A program made the position numbers and the translations under genes. Shown in pieces: positions 51,320 to 62,099 of a stretch of DNA of 64,000 bases. The notes beneath the pieces are model-generated. The model saw only the letters and a program-made list of their open reading frames with translations, was not told the origin of the DNA and made no database searches. Origin of the DNA: Siphonodentalium dalli (Eukaryota; Mollusca; Scaphopoda; Gadilida; Siphonodentaliidae); contig CP136061.1 in assembly GCA_032622095.1 (NCBI GenBank), positions 132,440,087 to 132,504,086 on the forward strand, given 5' to 3'. Numbering within the stretch: position 1 is the stretch's first letter; each line of letters opens with the position of its first letter.

Positions 51320-53400
51320 TTTGTTTTTAAAAGGTCGATTTTTTTCGGACCATTTGGCAAGTGCTTCCTATTTCGGCCAATCTTCCCAAAGTCGACCCAT
51401 TTCCGTGTAATGTATGAATCTGAATCTGAAGTTTATACGACACGGATGGTCGACCTGCATAATTATATATATAAGAGAATGCATTGGCACATATATGAGT
51501 TAGCTGGTACGTGTAAACAGTCACTTTATAATATGTTATGAGTAAAGGTAAGATACTCCAGAATTTAATACAAGGAAAACAAATTTAAAATAATTTCTTT
51601 CAGTATGGTCGTCGTCGGGTTAGACCCCAAAAAAAAATGGTAAAGAAGTGAGTTTGATGTCATTTGACGCGTGAGAATCCGCTTTGGGAAAAATTCAGAA
51701 TTCAAGATAGCGTCCAACATGGCCACCGATAACAATGGAAATCACAAATATGTAGTAGGCCTAGTAATTCACGAAAACCCATTTATAATAAACGCGAATT
51801 CCGCAAAAAATATACATCACTGACATTGCAACAAGTATCTTTTGGAAGGTGTATGTAGTCGAGCACGATTCGATATTTAAATATGCTACCAATATGGCCA
51901 CCAAAAATTGTCAAATTTAAATTTCTGCTCAAAAAAGGCACTTTTACTCAAAATGTGTTTGCACTAAAACTGTAGTCATTTTAAAGGGCATGCAAACAAA
52001 ACTCAAAAATCTTTACAGAATTGAAAAAATCCTTATAGTTTTGGAGTTATGGTCGTTTAAAGTGAAAAAACTATAGGTGTTTTTTTTGTAATCGGCTCCT
52101 GGCACTGCTTTATAATTAATCTCCAAAGTGTGCGATGGACCCAAAATGACATTTTTTCAGGTTGATTTTCATAATAAAATTACAGTAAACTTATTACTCA
52201 ACCAATCTGCATGAAAGTTGGCACGTGTCCTCGGGGATATTAATATCTATAGGTTCATTCGTTGACTGGACCAATATGCAAATCAGTTATTCAGACTTCA
52301 AATGACTAGTTTGCATATAATTGGCATATTTAAAGAGGAAATTGGACTAAAATTAAGAAAAAAAGGTAAATTTTCAAGGAATTTATACCAAAAAAATGGG
52401 AAAATTATTCATGTTTTTCTGTAAGAATTTGTTTATCGTGTTGTTATAGTCCATCACGACAAATCATAGATGACTACGGGTTCATTAGTATGCACATTAG
52501 ACATTATGAATAGACACACCCCTTTCTGATTTTCTGATCGACACACACCGTATGTGTTTTCGCAGGCAATTTAATTAGTCTGCTTGGGGATTATAAAAAC
52601 CAACTAAAATAACCGGCACCTCGAAACAGTGCGCGGAACTGCGCAGAACTACGCGGAAGTGCGCGGTACAAATAAAACAGTTATATTATGCACAGGGGCA
52701 GGTGGGGGTTGAATTAAAACATGAACTATAGTAGTAGACAGTCTTCGGTTGCGAATTTGTAAGGTTATTTTAATGTTTTAACTCGTATTGGAGAGAGATA
52801 GTGAGTGGTAGAATCTACCGCGCACTGTTTCGTGAAAAGCTTACTGCGCGATATCTTCCGCGCATTGTTTGAAGCTTACTCGTGGTTTCGGATTAGGGAC
52901 GTTTTAATGGGTTAGTCTCCGAATGCCAGTCAACTTTAGGTGTGAAAATTAATTAGTGGGATGTCCTTCTCGATCTGGATTGACGCAGGTCATTATCCCA
53001 GCCCAATCTTTCGCCCAAGTGGAAGTTTATGATAATTGTCGAATGAACAATTGGATGTTAAGTTGAGGTTTTTATTCATATCCATTATTTACATAGCTTA
53101 CTCATTTTATATTTATGAAATTATATACAACAGTTATACAAAATGACATTGCATAGAGAAACTCCATTTTGTCATTCGGAGACGACCCCGTTTTAATTAG
53201 TATAGCGGTAGACTGATTAGAGGTGACAGCTTAATTACTGCATGTCATTGTAGAAAATATGAGAATTTAAAATGTTGAAACAACACAACCATCAGTGATT
53301 ATTGAGTGATTAAATCTGCAGGGTGTAAGTATGAAGTCAACGCTGACAATTTCATTCGATCTTCGATCTGATACAATCAATGTCTTCAACAATGTCTTCA
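51320..53400. other. upstream of GPKOW: no gene recognised
   Basis: 51,320-51,420 should hold the GPKOW promoter; Ets-like 'ttcc' and repeated 'ttcggcca' motifs occur, but no core element is certain. 51,470-51,492 is a fragment of the piggyBac-like MITE. 52,920-53,185 is bounded by inverted 'tctccgaatg' and 'cattcggaga' and may be a small element. The rest is unassigned. Confidence 0.45.
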
Positions 53401-53445
53401 TCAGTGTTGTACCCGTGTGGCACTAATCAGGAGGTGAGACACTGG

Positions 53446-53647
53446 CAAAAACTCAAAAGAGGCAAACCCAACAAACCGCTAGGGATGACGAAATCACCTA
53501 CGGAATACTTAGGCAAACCCCTGACACCCTATTTAACAGACTCACAAACCTGTATACTAAATGCATGAGGCTTGGCTACTATCCCAAAATATGACAAATA
53601 TGGAAAAATGTAATAGTAACCATGATGCCTAAGCCTAACCGATGACT
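53446..53647 (+). pseudogene. non-LTR retrotransposon reverse-transcriptase fragment
   Basis: One frame reads RDDEITYGILRQTPDTLFNR, then LYTKCMRLGYYPKI-stop-QIWKNVIVTMMPKP, which fits the conserved 'PG.D.I....L...P......L..L...C...G..P..WK...v..i.KP' opening of LINE reverse transcriptases. Only about 65 codons survive, with internal stops. Dead and truncated at both ends. Confidence 0.65.
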
Positions 53648-54208
53648 GTCATATAATAGTGCAATATATTATTCAAAATCATGCCATGTTCCCACTATGA
53701 GTAAACATTACCATAAACATTAGCATTAGCAGGCATATTCGAATCTTGATCCAATGTCTGATTAATTATTACTAGTCTTACACAGAAAGATGTTATAAGT
53801 ACATAACCACTATTAAAGGAGTCAGAACAATCCATATCGAACCAGTCAGTGAATGCATGCACTCCAATATTGTGCAAGTTAACTAGAAAAATTATTGATT
53901 GATTCATGGTGCGCAATTCATGCATGTTTTACCGCCTCATGTTTTCTATGTCACTCGATCAATGTTGACACACACTATTTATTTCACTCACCCCATATTT
54001 AATGATTCGGCAAAGGAGAACCACACACACAGAATGGTCAAGGGAGTTCAACATGAAAAAAGTCAAGAGCAGCTAGTTGAGATGGTTTTGAGCAACTACC
54101 GGTACCATGCATTCAGCAGAGCTCTGTCAGTTTGTTAATAACATGGCATGATGGGGCAATATTTGCCTTTTCCAATATTGTTTGCGGCCATTTTGGCAGC
54201 CATGCAGT

Positions 54209-54613
54209 TTAAGACAACGTAACCATTTTGTTTCCATTGAGTTGCAACTTGAATGAATATTCATTAAAAGTAATTATATAATGGTATCTCCCACTTACAT
54301 TGTATAGTTCTGCTAATTTCTTGTTAAAAACGTGATTAGAATCACAATAATGAATTTTTTGTGAAATTTTATACCACATTCTGTAAAATCGAATTGTTGA
54401 GGGATCTGAAGGAGCTGGATTAACCCCATGAATGTTATATTCCATTGCCTCAATGATCATGGGAAGTACCACTTTTGCCCTAAATTGTAATTCAATTGAG
54501 TATTTGTCACTAAAAACAAGCATTTTGATTGGCCGAGAGCCGCTAACTTTCTTTTTCGATTCACCGACATCGGCCGCTTCAGCGTGCATCAAATCTGAAT
54601 GTAGCACGGTCAA
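54209..54613 (-). CDS. unrecognised 134-codon open frame
   Basis: Starts at 54613 (MTVLHSDLMHAEAADVGESK) and ends at 54209. No domain recognised. The 5' part and upstream sequence are duplicated (54,575-54,650 and 54,681-54,765 share 'catcaaatctgaatgt' and 'ttcatcggcgcagaacg'). May belong to an unknown repeat; evidence for coding is only its length. Confidence 0.25.
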   Translation of the reverse strand: MTVLHSDLMHAEAADVGESKKKVSGSRPIKMLVFSDKYSIELQFRAKVVLPMIIEAMEYNIHGVNPAPSDPSTIRFYRMWYKISQKIHYCDSNHVFNKKLAELYNVSGRYHYIITFNEYSFKLQLNGNKMVTLS

Positions 54614-54765
54614 ATTTCATCGGCGCAGAACGAGTAGCGAAACGAGCACACCCGCGCGTTGTTGTCTATAGATACCGTTCATAGGCCGCTTCAGCGTGCA
54701 TCAAATCTGAATGTGAGACGGTACAATTTCATCGGCGCAGAACGGAGTAGCGAAACGAGCCAACC
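54575..54765. repeat. 75-bp direct duplication
   Basis: 'ggccgcttcagcgtgcatca' to 'agtagcgaaacgagc' occurs twice, offset about 104 bp, with small indels. Confidence 0.7.
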
Positions 54766-54952
54766 AGCCCCGCAGGAAATGGTTACGGAGCAGTGTTCCG
54801 AGTAACGCAATGAACAAACCCAATGATTTGTGCACGGTGACAACGGCGAAATGAAAGTCTCGATTCGTGTCATGAAAATGACTAAATGATACTTTTTATA
54901 CAGTTTTTTTTGCAAATTCCTTGCTAGATTGAATTACAATGGAGATAAACGT

Positions 54953-55073
54953 ACCCTGTTTCGTTGTACATTCTGGGATTCGAGCATGAAACAGTTTGCG
55001 AACTCGCCGGCAAGCCGACTCGTTCACAAACTGTTTTCATGCTCGAATCCCAGAATGTACAACGAAACAGGGT
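54953..55073. repeat. near-perfect hairpin, 46-bp arms
   Basis: Left arm 54,953-54,998 (begins 'accctgtttcgttgtacatt') and right arm 55,027-55,073 are exact complements except for one extra T. The 28-base loop holds 'gccggc' and 'cgaactcg / cgactcg'. No target duplication is seen. 600 bp upstream of the RecQ-like fragment. Confidence 0.85.
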
Positions 55074-55665
55074 CTGTAGTTGTTACGTCCTAGTGACCAA
55101 GGCTGGCGTTTACAGGACGGGATCGAGTAGATCCATAATTTTTCCAGGAAGTTTTTTTTGCCGAACCCGTGACTTCTTCGCCACGGTAGGGATCTTTAAC
55201 GTGCGCACATTGTTGCACACGGGACAGCCATTAGCGTATGTTTATCTCCTAATTGTCATACTGTGATAAAACATCAAATTATGTTTTAATAACCCGGGTG
55301 GATATATGTTATACAGTAAATTTGTGTGTGTGATAAAGTTACCCAGGTTCCAAAAACTGTCACACAAGTTACTAACAACAAGCCAAACTCCATACAGCGC
55401 CCTCTACGTTACACTGCGAAATAGCACTGCCATAAGGACATTTTTTGGTAACAATTTCTTACGTGTTTTTAATTCTTATGTTTTAGGGTTACAATTGTCT
55501 ATGTCTGGTCCAGTTCATATTGTTCTTATAAATACCGAAAGAATACCAAAAGAATTACCACTATTGCAAACATTTGGCGGTCAAAATAAGATAATAGGTG
55601 AATAAATATAGTTCCGACGATTTACTGCGCCAAAAATAGACTTCCTAAACTTGTGTTTTTGTAAA

Positions 55666-56208
55666 ATGGCGACATTCATGAATTTTAAATCTGCGTTAAA
55701 CATTTCTAAAGATTTAATCGGAGTTAAGCATGATTTGAAAGAGAAGCAGATCGAAGCACTTCGATTAATATACGAAGAACAACGAGACGTCATCGTTAAT
55801 CTGCCGGTTGGTTACGGGAAAAGTTTAATTTATTTGTTGTTGCCAAATTTGCTGAAGAGTGAAGGCGAAGCTAGTGAAACTACGAAAGTTAAACAGAATT
55901 CGAATTCCACAGTTTTAATTATAAGTCCTCTTAATATCATACACGAGGACCAACTTTCCAAGATAGAGAAACTTAACTTGAGAGGATGTAAGCTTAACAT
56001 TGACTGCAAAGTGACCACCAGCAGAGATGAATGTGTCAATATACATGAACTCATACAGGGGAAGATTGTGTTTGACATAATTTTTTGTCACCCTGAGACA
56101 CTGCTAAACTGTAAACAGCAAAACTGGGGGAGTGTTGATTGGCAGTGAAAGTTTCCAGAGAATTGTTTCTGCCATTGTGATAGATGAGTGTCATATTGTT
56201 GAAAAATG
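55666..56208 (+). pseudogene. RecQ-like DNA helicase, N-terminal exon with one frameshift
   Basis: ATG in good context (aaaATGGCG). Encodes a RecQ-type superfamily 2 helicase start: LKEKQIEALRLIYEEQRDVI, Walker A LPVGYGKSLIY, motif Ia VLIISPLNIIHEDQ, FDIIFCHPETLL, and after a frame change AIVIDECHIVEKW (motif II, DECH) up to a GTGAGT donor at 56209. The break is one extra base, most simply in the GGGGG run near 56,125, so an assembly error is possible. No further helicase exons (motifs III-VI) are found downstream; instead a second partial copy follows. RecQ-like paralogues are numerous in bivalves. As it stands, the gene is incomplete. Confidence 0.75.
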
Positions 56209-57045
56209 GTGAGTTTGAACCCAACATACATGTAGTGTTTCCTATACGGTACTGGTACTGATGCTAATGGGGTCGATGTCTTATGTTTTATACATAACAT
56301 AGTAGTCGAAAATCTACGGGATACCGGTACTAAAGATATCCCAATGTATAGTCAATTTTGGACTAATAACATACTAGTAGATGCACACTGTGTGCATTTC
56401 TGTATACATAAATGCACACCAGTCACGTGATAGTGTCATTCTAGTGTAGTAGTTTTCTACATAAATGCACACGTGTTTGATATTTTTGCAAGCAGGGCAT
56501 ATGCCATATTTTTCATCTGATTTTGCGAGAATCGATATATACTTTTTTCACGAGAATCCAGGGTAATTTGCGAGAATATATACGAAAATCTAGATTTGGA
56601 TTCTCGCCGAAATATAAGCCCTGGTAAGTTGAACTACGGTAAGTTCATTTTCTTCCGTTAATCGATCAAACAACCATGTAGTTCTTTTGGTCACTGTTTA
56701 ATATCGGTACTGTAAGATCAATATGCGACCGATGATCAATTTTATTGCAGTTTCATAATTGTGAGAAAAGAAAGCCTTTTATCAGAACCACGGAAGAAAA
56801 TATAGTCTGAATTGAAGCAGACGGCAATTATTTACGACAACATTTCATTCTCACGCCGACTGAAACTGGAGTGCATTTATCGTTACGACCATGATCCCAT
56901 TAGCTGATTGTAGTTTGTATTCTGTAATAATAACTGAGATGCCAAAATAATTAAATATATTATTATCTGGTTGGCAATTATCGCAATACGTCATGGGAAC
57001 ACAGTGTGCATACATGTAGGCCTACCATAACTTTATAGTATCGCA

Positions 57046-57946
57046 AGTTGGGTATGGGAAGACTGTCATTTATTTTATTGCTCCAATATTTATTAAAATT
57101 AAAAAAGAATGTACGAGAATCAACAGTATTAATAGTAATAGTATCAACAGTATTAATAGTCAGTCCATTGAATGTGATACCCCAAGATAAATGGACGCTG
57201 ATCTCAATATTGAACCTGCCCGTTGGACACGAGAGCGAATGCCACAACTGACAGTGCCAAGGCATTTTATGTATTATTACTTGGTTAACAGATATTTTTT
57301 TGGCTTAAAGATGGGAGGAATAAAAAAATACAATCTGTATTTTTTTAAATTTAAATTGTCAAAATAAAGAGTCGGTAGAAATAAAATATTTGCTGTATAA
57401 TAATGTCCTCATCTAATATAAGCATGGGCAAATATATTTTTTTATTTGGATGTTCCATATAGATGCAAAACATTTGCTAATATCAGTGTCCACCTGGCAT
57501 GATTACGTTGACATTACGTTGACATTACGTTGACATTCAATAATCAATACCATAAATATCACCAGGTGGCTTCGCTGTTCAATCGATGTTGTACACTTTA
57601 TTTCTAAAAACAATTACCGGTACATGTACACTGTATGGCTGGATTAGTATTCCCATAGGCGGAAATAAAATAACCGAAAACTTAAATTTTCTTTTTATTA
57701 GAAAAAGCTTTTTTTGGGGGGTTGGGGAAATCCGTAAACCAAGTAGTAAAAAATTCAATGCCCAATGGAGTCGAATGGACATGTACCTGTGGCTGGCTGA
57801 TGTTGCAAAAGGTGAGTTATTTTATCATATAAGATATCCTGTGGCATTATTGAATTTATCCGTTTGTTAAGACTTGATAAAGGACAGCTTTAAAGACACA
57901 GTTACTGCTGTTGTTGTGGATGAGTGCCGCATTGTTGAAACATGGT
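57046..57946 (+). pseudogene. second, more decayed RecQ-like fragment
   Basis: Same order as the copy at 55,666: Walker A VGYGKTVIYFIAPIFI (57,046), then after a frame change STVLIVSPLNVIPQDKW (57,150), and far downstream DSFKDTVTAVVVDECRIVET (57,868-57,946) followed by a GTAAGA donor. The motif II His is Arg (DECR) and intervening coding sequence is missing or replaced. A small internal duplication ('caacagtattaatagt') breaks the frame. Non-functional. Confidence 0.7.
57690..57845 (+). pseudogene. possible TTF/ZMYM-type zinc-finger scrap
   Basis: KPSSKKFNAQWSRMDMYLWL followed by ADVAKGELFYHI resembles the 'KF...W...WL.....g..fC..C' start of fingers found in hAT-derived proteins, but the Cys positions are Tyr and Ile. 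Lies between the two halves of the second RecQ fragment, so it may mark an insertion. Confidence 0.35.
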
Positions 57947-57949
57947 AAG

Positions 57950-59160
57950 ATATTTATCTCATTGCATTATTAAAGTGATGTGAAACACCCCGGTTGTGTG
58001 ATCAAATAGATATGGAAAATATCTTTGCTCAAAGTTGTTATAATGTAATACATTAAAATATATGATAAGCCTACAGGCTACATGTAAGTTTGTATGCATA
58101 TGTATGTATACCATATTCTTGAAATTCTGTTGAAATATTTGCGAACAGCAGATATATTAAAATGAAGAAAAAAACAATGGCAATTTTTTGAATTTAAGAT
58201 AAGTGTTAACATATTAAGCAGAGCCTGGTTGAACCACATGATGGATCACTTCCATCCTCAAGCATTGATACCATTTAAAGGTGCTTTATCTCTTCCATGA
58301 ACTTTCTGTTTCTGTTTTTGTATTTGAATGCAAGATTTTTGTCGAGATAATTAGTTTGATTCTCAAATAAAGAACAAGGACAGAACAGTTTTTTTAGAAC
58401 ATTGTAAGATGTTTGCTTAGTAATTTATCTTCATTAAACTTGTGAAATTGTGGTTACATATTCTTTATCTTGAGTGGCTTTGGTATCCTTTGGTAATAAT
58501 AATTCAAATAGTAATTGAAAAGTACTTTCATTGAGTTAGTATCAATTTTGAAGTGCTCTCGGGGAAATTATAAAGCATCTTAATTGTGTTCTAAATATAC
58601 ATGTGAAGGGGCAGATTGCTTGAGGCCCCATTGTTCATAAAACCAGGTGTCTGCATGTACATATATGTAGTGATAAATTGTGCGAGTCGAACATTTGTTT
58701 ATATACATTATAATGATTATACAGCATGTAAAGAGTGAGCAATAAGCACAACACTGTGCAAATGTTTTAGGAGAGTGATTCACTGTGACTCATTCAACAC
58801 CGAAATCTTGAAAAGGCGAGGGTTAGTTAGGCCTAAAAAAAAGACGTTTGTTTCCGCTAACTGACCGACCCTATTTTAAACCCAATTCATATCATAACAA
58901 GATGCAAAACATTTATATATATTGACATAAGAAATTTAAGTTTACAAAAAGATTTAAGTTTAACAGTTGGAATCATACTGTAAAGTATGTTTGGCTTTAT
59001 CTAGCTTTCATCTCTCATTTCAAGCAGGATAAGCATAATCCATTGAACCAAAAGATATATGACAATGACTTATAAGCATTTCCAATCCATACATATATAA
59101 AAATTTCCAAAGTTATGCTTGAGAAACTTGATCAAATTGACCTCTCAGTAAAATTCAAAA
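57950..59160. other. no recognisable gene
   Basis: Contains a copy of the 'aaagtgatgtgaaacac' repeat end (57,973) and an isolated Harbinger-like end (58,829-58,860, 'aggcctaaaaaaaa' + 'gtttgtttccgctaac'). Otherwise unassigned. Confidence 0.5.
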
Positions 59161-59167
59161 CACTGAC

Positions 59168-59473
59168 TCAAAGTGCCCTAGATTTAATAGCTCTAAATTG
59201 CGATTGCATGTACTCCGACAAATTTTTCATGCAACTACATTTGAACTCATAATTAGATGACACTCTGTTGAGACACTTCTGACAGATGGAAGCACTCGCC
59301 GGTAATTTATCAACAGATGCCCCGAACAAAGATGTTAATTTCTGACGCACTTCGTCTTTGATACATTTAGTTTTGTTTAACTTAAAACATCGAGATTTGT
59401 CTTATGTTAAGCAGGCAAAACACACAGCTTTCGATTTTTTTCGGGGAGTTGAACTTGAAAAGCCCGCGGACAT
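59168..59473 (-). pseudogene. zinc-binding N-terminal exon interrupted by one stop
   Basis: ATG at 59473 opens MSAGFSSSTPRKKSKAVCFA with C-x2-C, an in-frame TAA at about codon 24, and then an unbroken KCIKDEVRQKLTSLFGASVD, ICQKCLNRVSSNYEF and MKNLSEYMQSQFRAIKSRAL. Two Cys pairs about 60 residues apart suggest a ZAD-like or otherwise treble-clef zinc module seen at the start of many invertebrate repeat-encoded proteins; the family name is uncertain. Apart from the stop it is well preserved. Confidence 0.45.
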
Positions 59474-60164
59474 TTTGAATGGGATTCCCCAGTCTAAAAA
59501 TAGAGGTATCCCTCCGCATAAAAAAGTTACCATCCTTATGGCAGTGGTATATCAGCGTAGCGATGAGAGATAACTCTGCCTGGAGTTTGACAACAAGCAT
59601 GATTGTGCAGATGTAGATCCTTCCGCTTTCCCAGCGCTTTCCACAATTTCCCAAAATAGGATGGTCGGGCAATTGACTTTCTGACCGAGAAAGTCGGCCA
59701 AAAAATATTTCGAACCAGGTCGTGAAGGTCAAGAACGTCGAACAGACGTCTGAAGTTTGACATCTGATTATTTTGTATTCCCTATTTTCGACGGTTTTTG
59801 GATTTCTCGAGAACGTCACATCTACTTTATTATTCCATCAGACGTATCAGAACACGCGGACATGTATTTTATTGCTTGTTAGCATATCAAGCTTATATAT
59901 AAAGTTGAATAATCGCCTCACCTTGACTAGTTTGATAAGATCCAAGAAGAAAAAATGTCAAGAGTTTTGCAGCGTCTTCTATTTCTAAAACTGCACGGGG
60001 AAACAAATTTCACATTTAGCCAATTGAAACACCCCAGTTTACGGGTGAGATTTATACGTAGACATATAGATGATATATATTGGCAGTATCATGTCACTTC
60101 CCCATCATTTTTTAGTTTTCAAAACTGACGATTCATCATTCGATCACTCATGGGTGTTCAGCCT

Positions 60165-60260
60165 TCAGGGGCGTCGGAAGAGGGGGGCAGAGGGGGCAGC
60201 TGACCCCCCCTGCCCTTGACCAAGGGGCGGCGAGCGGGGGCAGGACTTGCCCTTTTTTCT
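60165..60260. repeat. G-rich element end 'caggggcgtcggaag'
   Basis: CAGGGGCGTCGGAAG followed by G/C-rich inverted stretches ('gggcagctgaccccccc'). Looks like one terminus of a DNA transposon; no partner end found. Confidence 0.35.
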
Positions 60261-60397
60261 GAAGACAGAAAATGCTTTTTGTGTGTTTAATCTCGTGTTT
60301 TTATAGCAAAATGTGACTTTTGCCAGTTTTGGTCCAAATAGTTGAAATACCACCAATTCAATTGATTTCACAACTGACACAAGGAATATTAATTTTT

Positions 60398-60950
60398 AGT
60401 CGAGTTTTTTTCCAAAACTCGACTTATAGACAGTTTGATGAGGGACGGTGGGAGGGCGGACGGGTGGGCGGGCGGCGCGTTTTGCTTATAACTCAACCGT
60501 TTTATATTGACGGATTAAAAATTATTTTGGTGTGTGAGTACATATCCATGCACGTAAGCTGCAGACAAAAAATCGGGTTCGTCCGCACATTTATTACAGA
60601 GTTATGGCTCTTTGCCATTTTTCACTGATTTTAGGCTCGTTGGCGCAACAACTTCAACAAACGTTATCTGATTTGATTGAAATTTGGTATATAGGTGTCT
60701 CCCAAGAATATCTCGGTCTCGGCCAGGTCCGATAAAATTTGATAGAGTTATGGCCCTTAATTAGTCATTTTTTCACAAATTTTCAGCTCGTTAGCGCGAT
60801 AATTTAACAAACATCATCCTATTTGATTGAAATTTTGATATAAAGGTGTCTCCCAAGAATACCTCGGACGAGTTAGAAAACCGGCCCGGTCCGATAAAAT
60901 TTGATAGAGTTATGGTCCTTAAGTAGTCATTTTGGAGGCTGGAGCAGGCT
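60398..60950. repeat. 'gagttatggccctt' dispersed repeat, copy 1
   Basis: Starts 'tagtcgagtttttttccaaaa', then 'tttgatgagggacggtgg', a GGGCG-rich stretch and 'gcttataactcaaccgttt'. Internally three similar 130-bp segments each end 'tataggtgtctcccaaga'-like. Copy 2 begins at 63,716 and runs off the window. Confidence 0.7.
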
Positions 60951-61064
60951 GTGCACGCTGTAGAATCTCTAGATGAGACCTGCTGGCATCCTGGATCAGT
61001 TGTATAATATGTGGCATCACTCCATTTATGTTACATATTGGGTCCCTGATGTCTTTGTTGGACA

Positions 61065-61195
61065 TGTTGACAGCGACACAGTTTAAAGCGAAAGAGATCG
61101 ATTTATTCTATTCAGCTCATGACATAACATACAACCAGCTCGATGACGTCACAAACTCAGTACAAAACTACGGAAGCCCAGATCAATACATGACA
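61065..61195 (-). repeat. candidate short LTR of the gypsy-type element
   Basis: After the integrase stop, a purine-rich tract (GGGGGAAAGAGAGGAAAT, minus strand) precedes TGTCATG. The block ends CAACA at 61065 and contains AATAAA. TG..CA ends and a polypurine tract fit a 3' LTR, but without a 5' copy the borders are a guess. Confidence 0.3.
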
Positions 61196-61284
61196 ATTTC
61201 CTCTCTTTCCCCCACAACAAAACAAACATATACAATACAAACAAACACACACACACATAATATATATTGCTAAGTATTACATTT

Positions 61285-62090
61285 CTACATCTGCTCAATT
61301 AATCTACTTGGTGGTCGAGTATTCCTCTTTGGATATTTTCTCTCTGAAACAGAACTTAACTCAGAAGTGTAAGGGATTCTATCCTGTAACTGTACAATAC
61401 TACTTTCCTTACCACTCAGTTTAGGATCCCTGGTCTCTGTAGTTACTACTGGTTCAGAGAGAGCTCTTTCACTCACCACTTCATTTGTCTTTGTGTTTAT
61501 ACACTGTTCATTTATTTGTTCATATATTTTATCATTATCCGCTGAATGCGTTACAACAGTTTCCACACATTTACCAAAACTACGTATTTGATCTGCATGA
61601 CGCTTCCAAATTACATTGTTAGCCACTTCAACTTTATAAGTTACAGGCCCCAATTTCTTCACAATAACTCCATAAATCCACTTTTCAGCCTTTGGTGAAT
61701 AGTTTCTTACTAAAACTTTATCCCCAACATTAAAAGAATAATTTCTCAATGTGTTTGATTTACTTAAGACTTGCTTCACAAGTGAACTATTTACAGTTTC
61801 TGATACATTTGGCTTTACCAAATCCAATTTACAGCGTAGCTGACGATTCATCAGTAACTTTGCTGGACTTTCATTCGTACTTGGATGCACAGTGTTACGA
61901 TAACTTAACAAAAAGTTACTTAAACTAGACTGAACCGACTTCCCTTCCTTTACAACTGCCTTAATAGAATTTTTAAACGTTTGCACAAAATGTTCAGCAA
62001 GGCCGTTAGACGCAGGGTGATATGGAGCAGATTTGACATGAACCACACCAAAACTTTGTAAGAATTCTTGAAATTCAACTCTTTGAATAA
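61285..62090 (-). pseudogene. Ty3/gypsy retrotransposon: C-terminal integrase fragment
   Basis: An open frame of 253 codons from 62046, extendable upstream to about 62,090 (RVEFQEFLQSFGV). VHVKSAPYHPASNGLAEHFV followed by QTFKNSIK is the end of the integrase core with the catalytic Glu region (GLAE). It continues through LLSYRNTVHPSTNESPAKLL and the C-terminal chromodomain-like/GPY part (KAEKWIYGVIVKKLGPVTYK), ending RNTRPPSRLIEQM. Gag, protease, reverse transcriptase and most of the integrase are absent, so it is a 5'-truncated relic, though the remaining frame is clean. Confidence 0.85.
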
Positions 62091-62099
62091 GAAGTTTAG

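Noticed and set aside
54964-55266. 100-codon plus-strand frame overlapping the hairpin
   Set aside because: The first third is hairpin sequence and the rest has no recognisable motif; 'cgttaaagatccct' (minus strand) is part of a common dispersed repeat.
61028-61273. 81-codon plus-strand frame
   Set aside because: Antisense to the candidate LTR and 3' region of the gypsy fragment, with an (AC)n tail.
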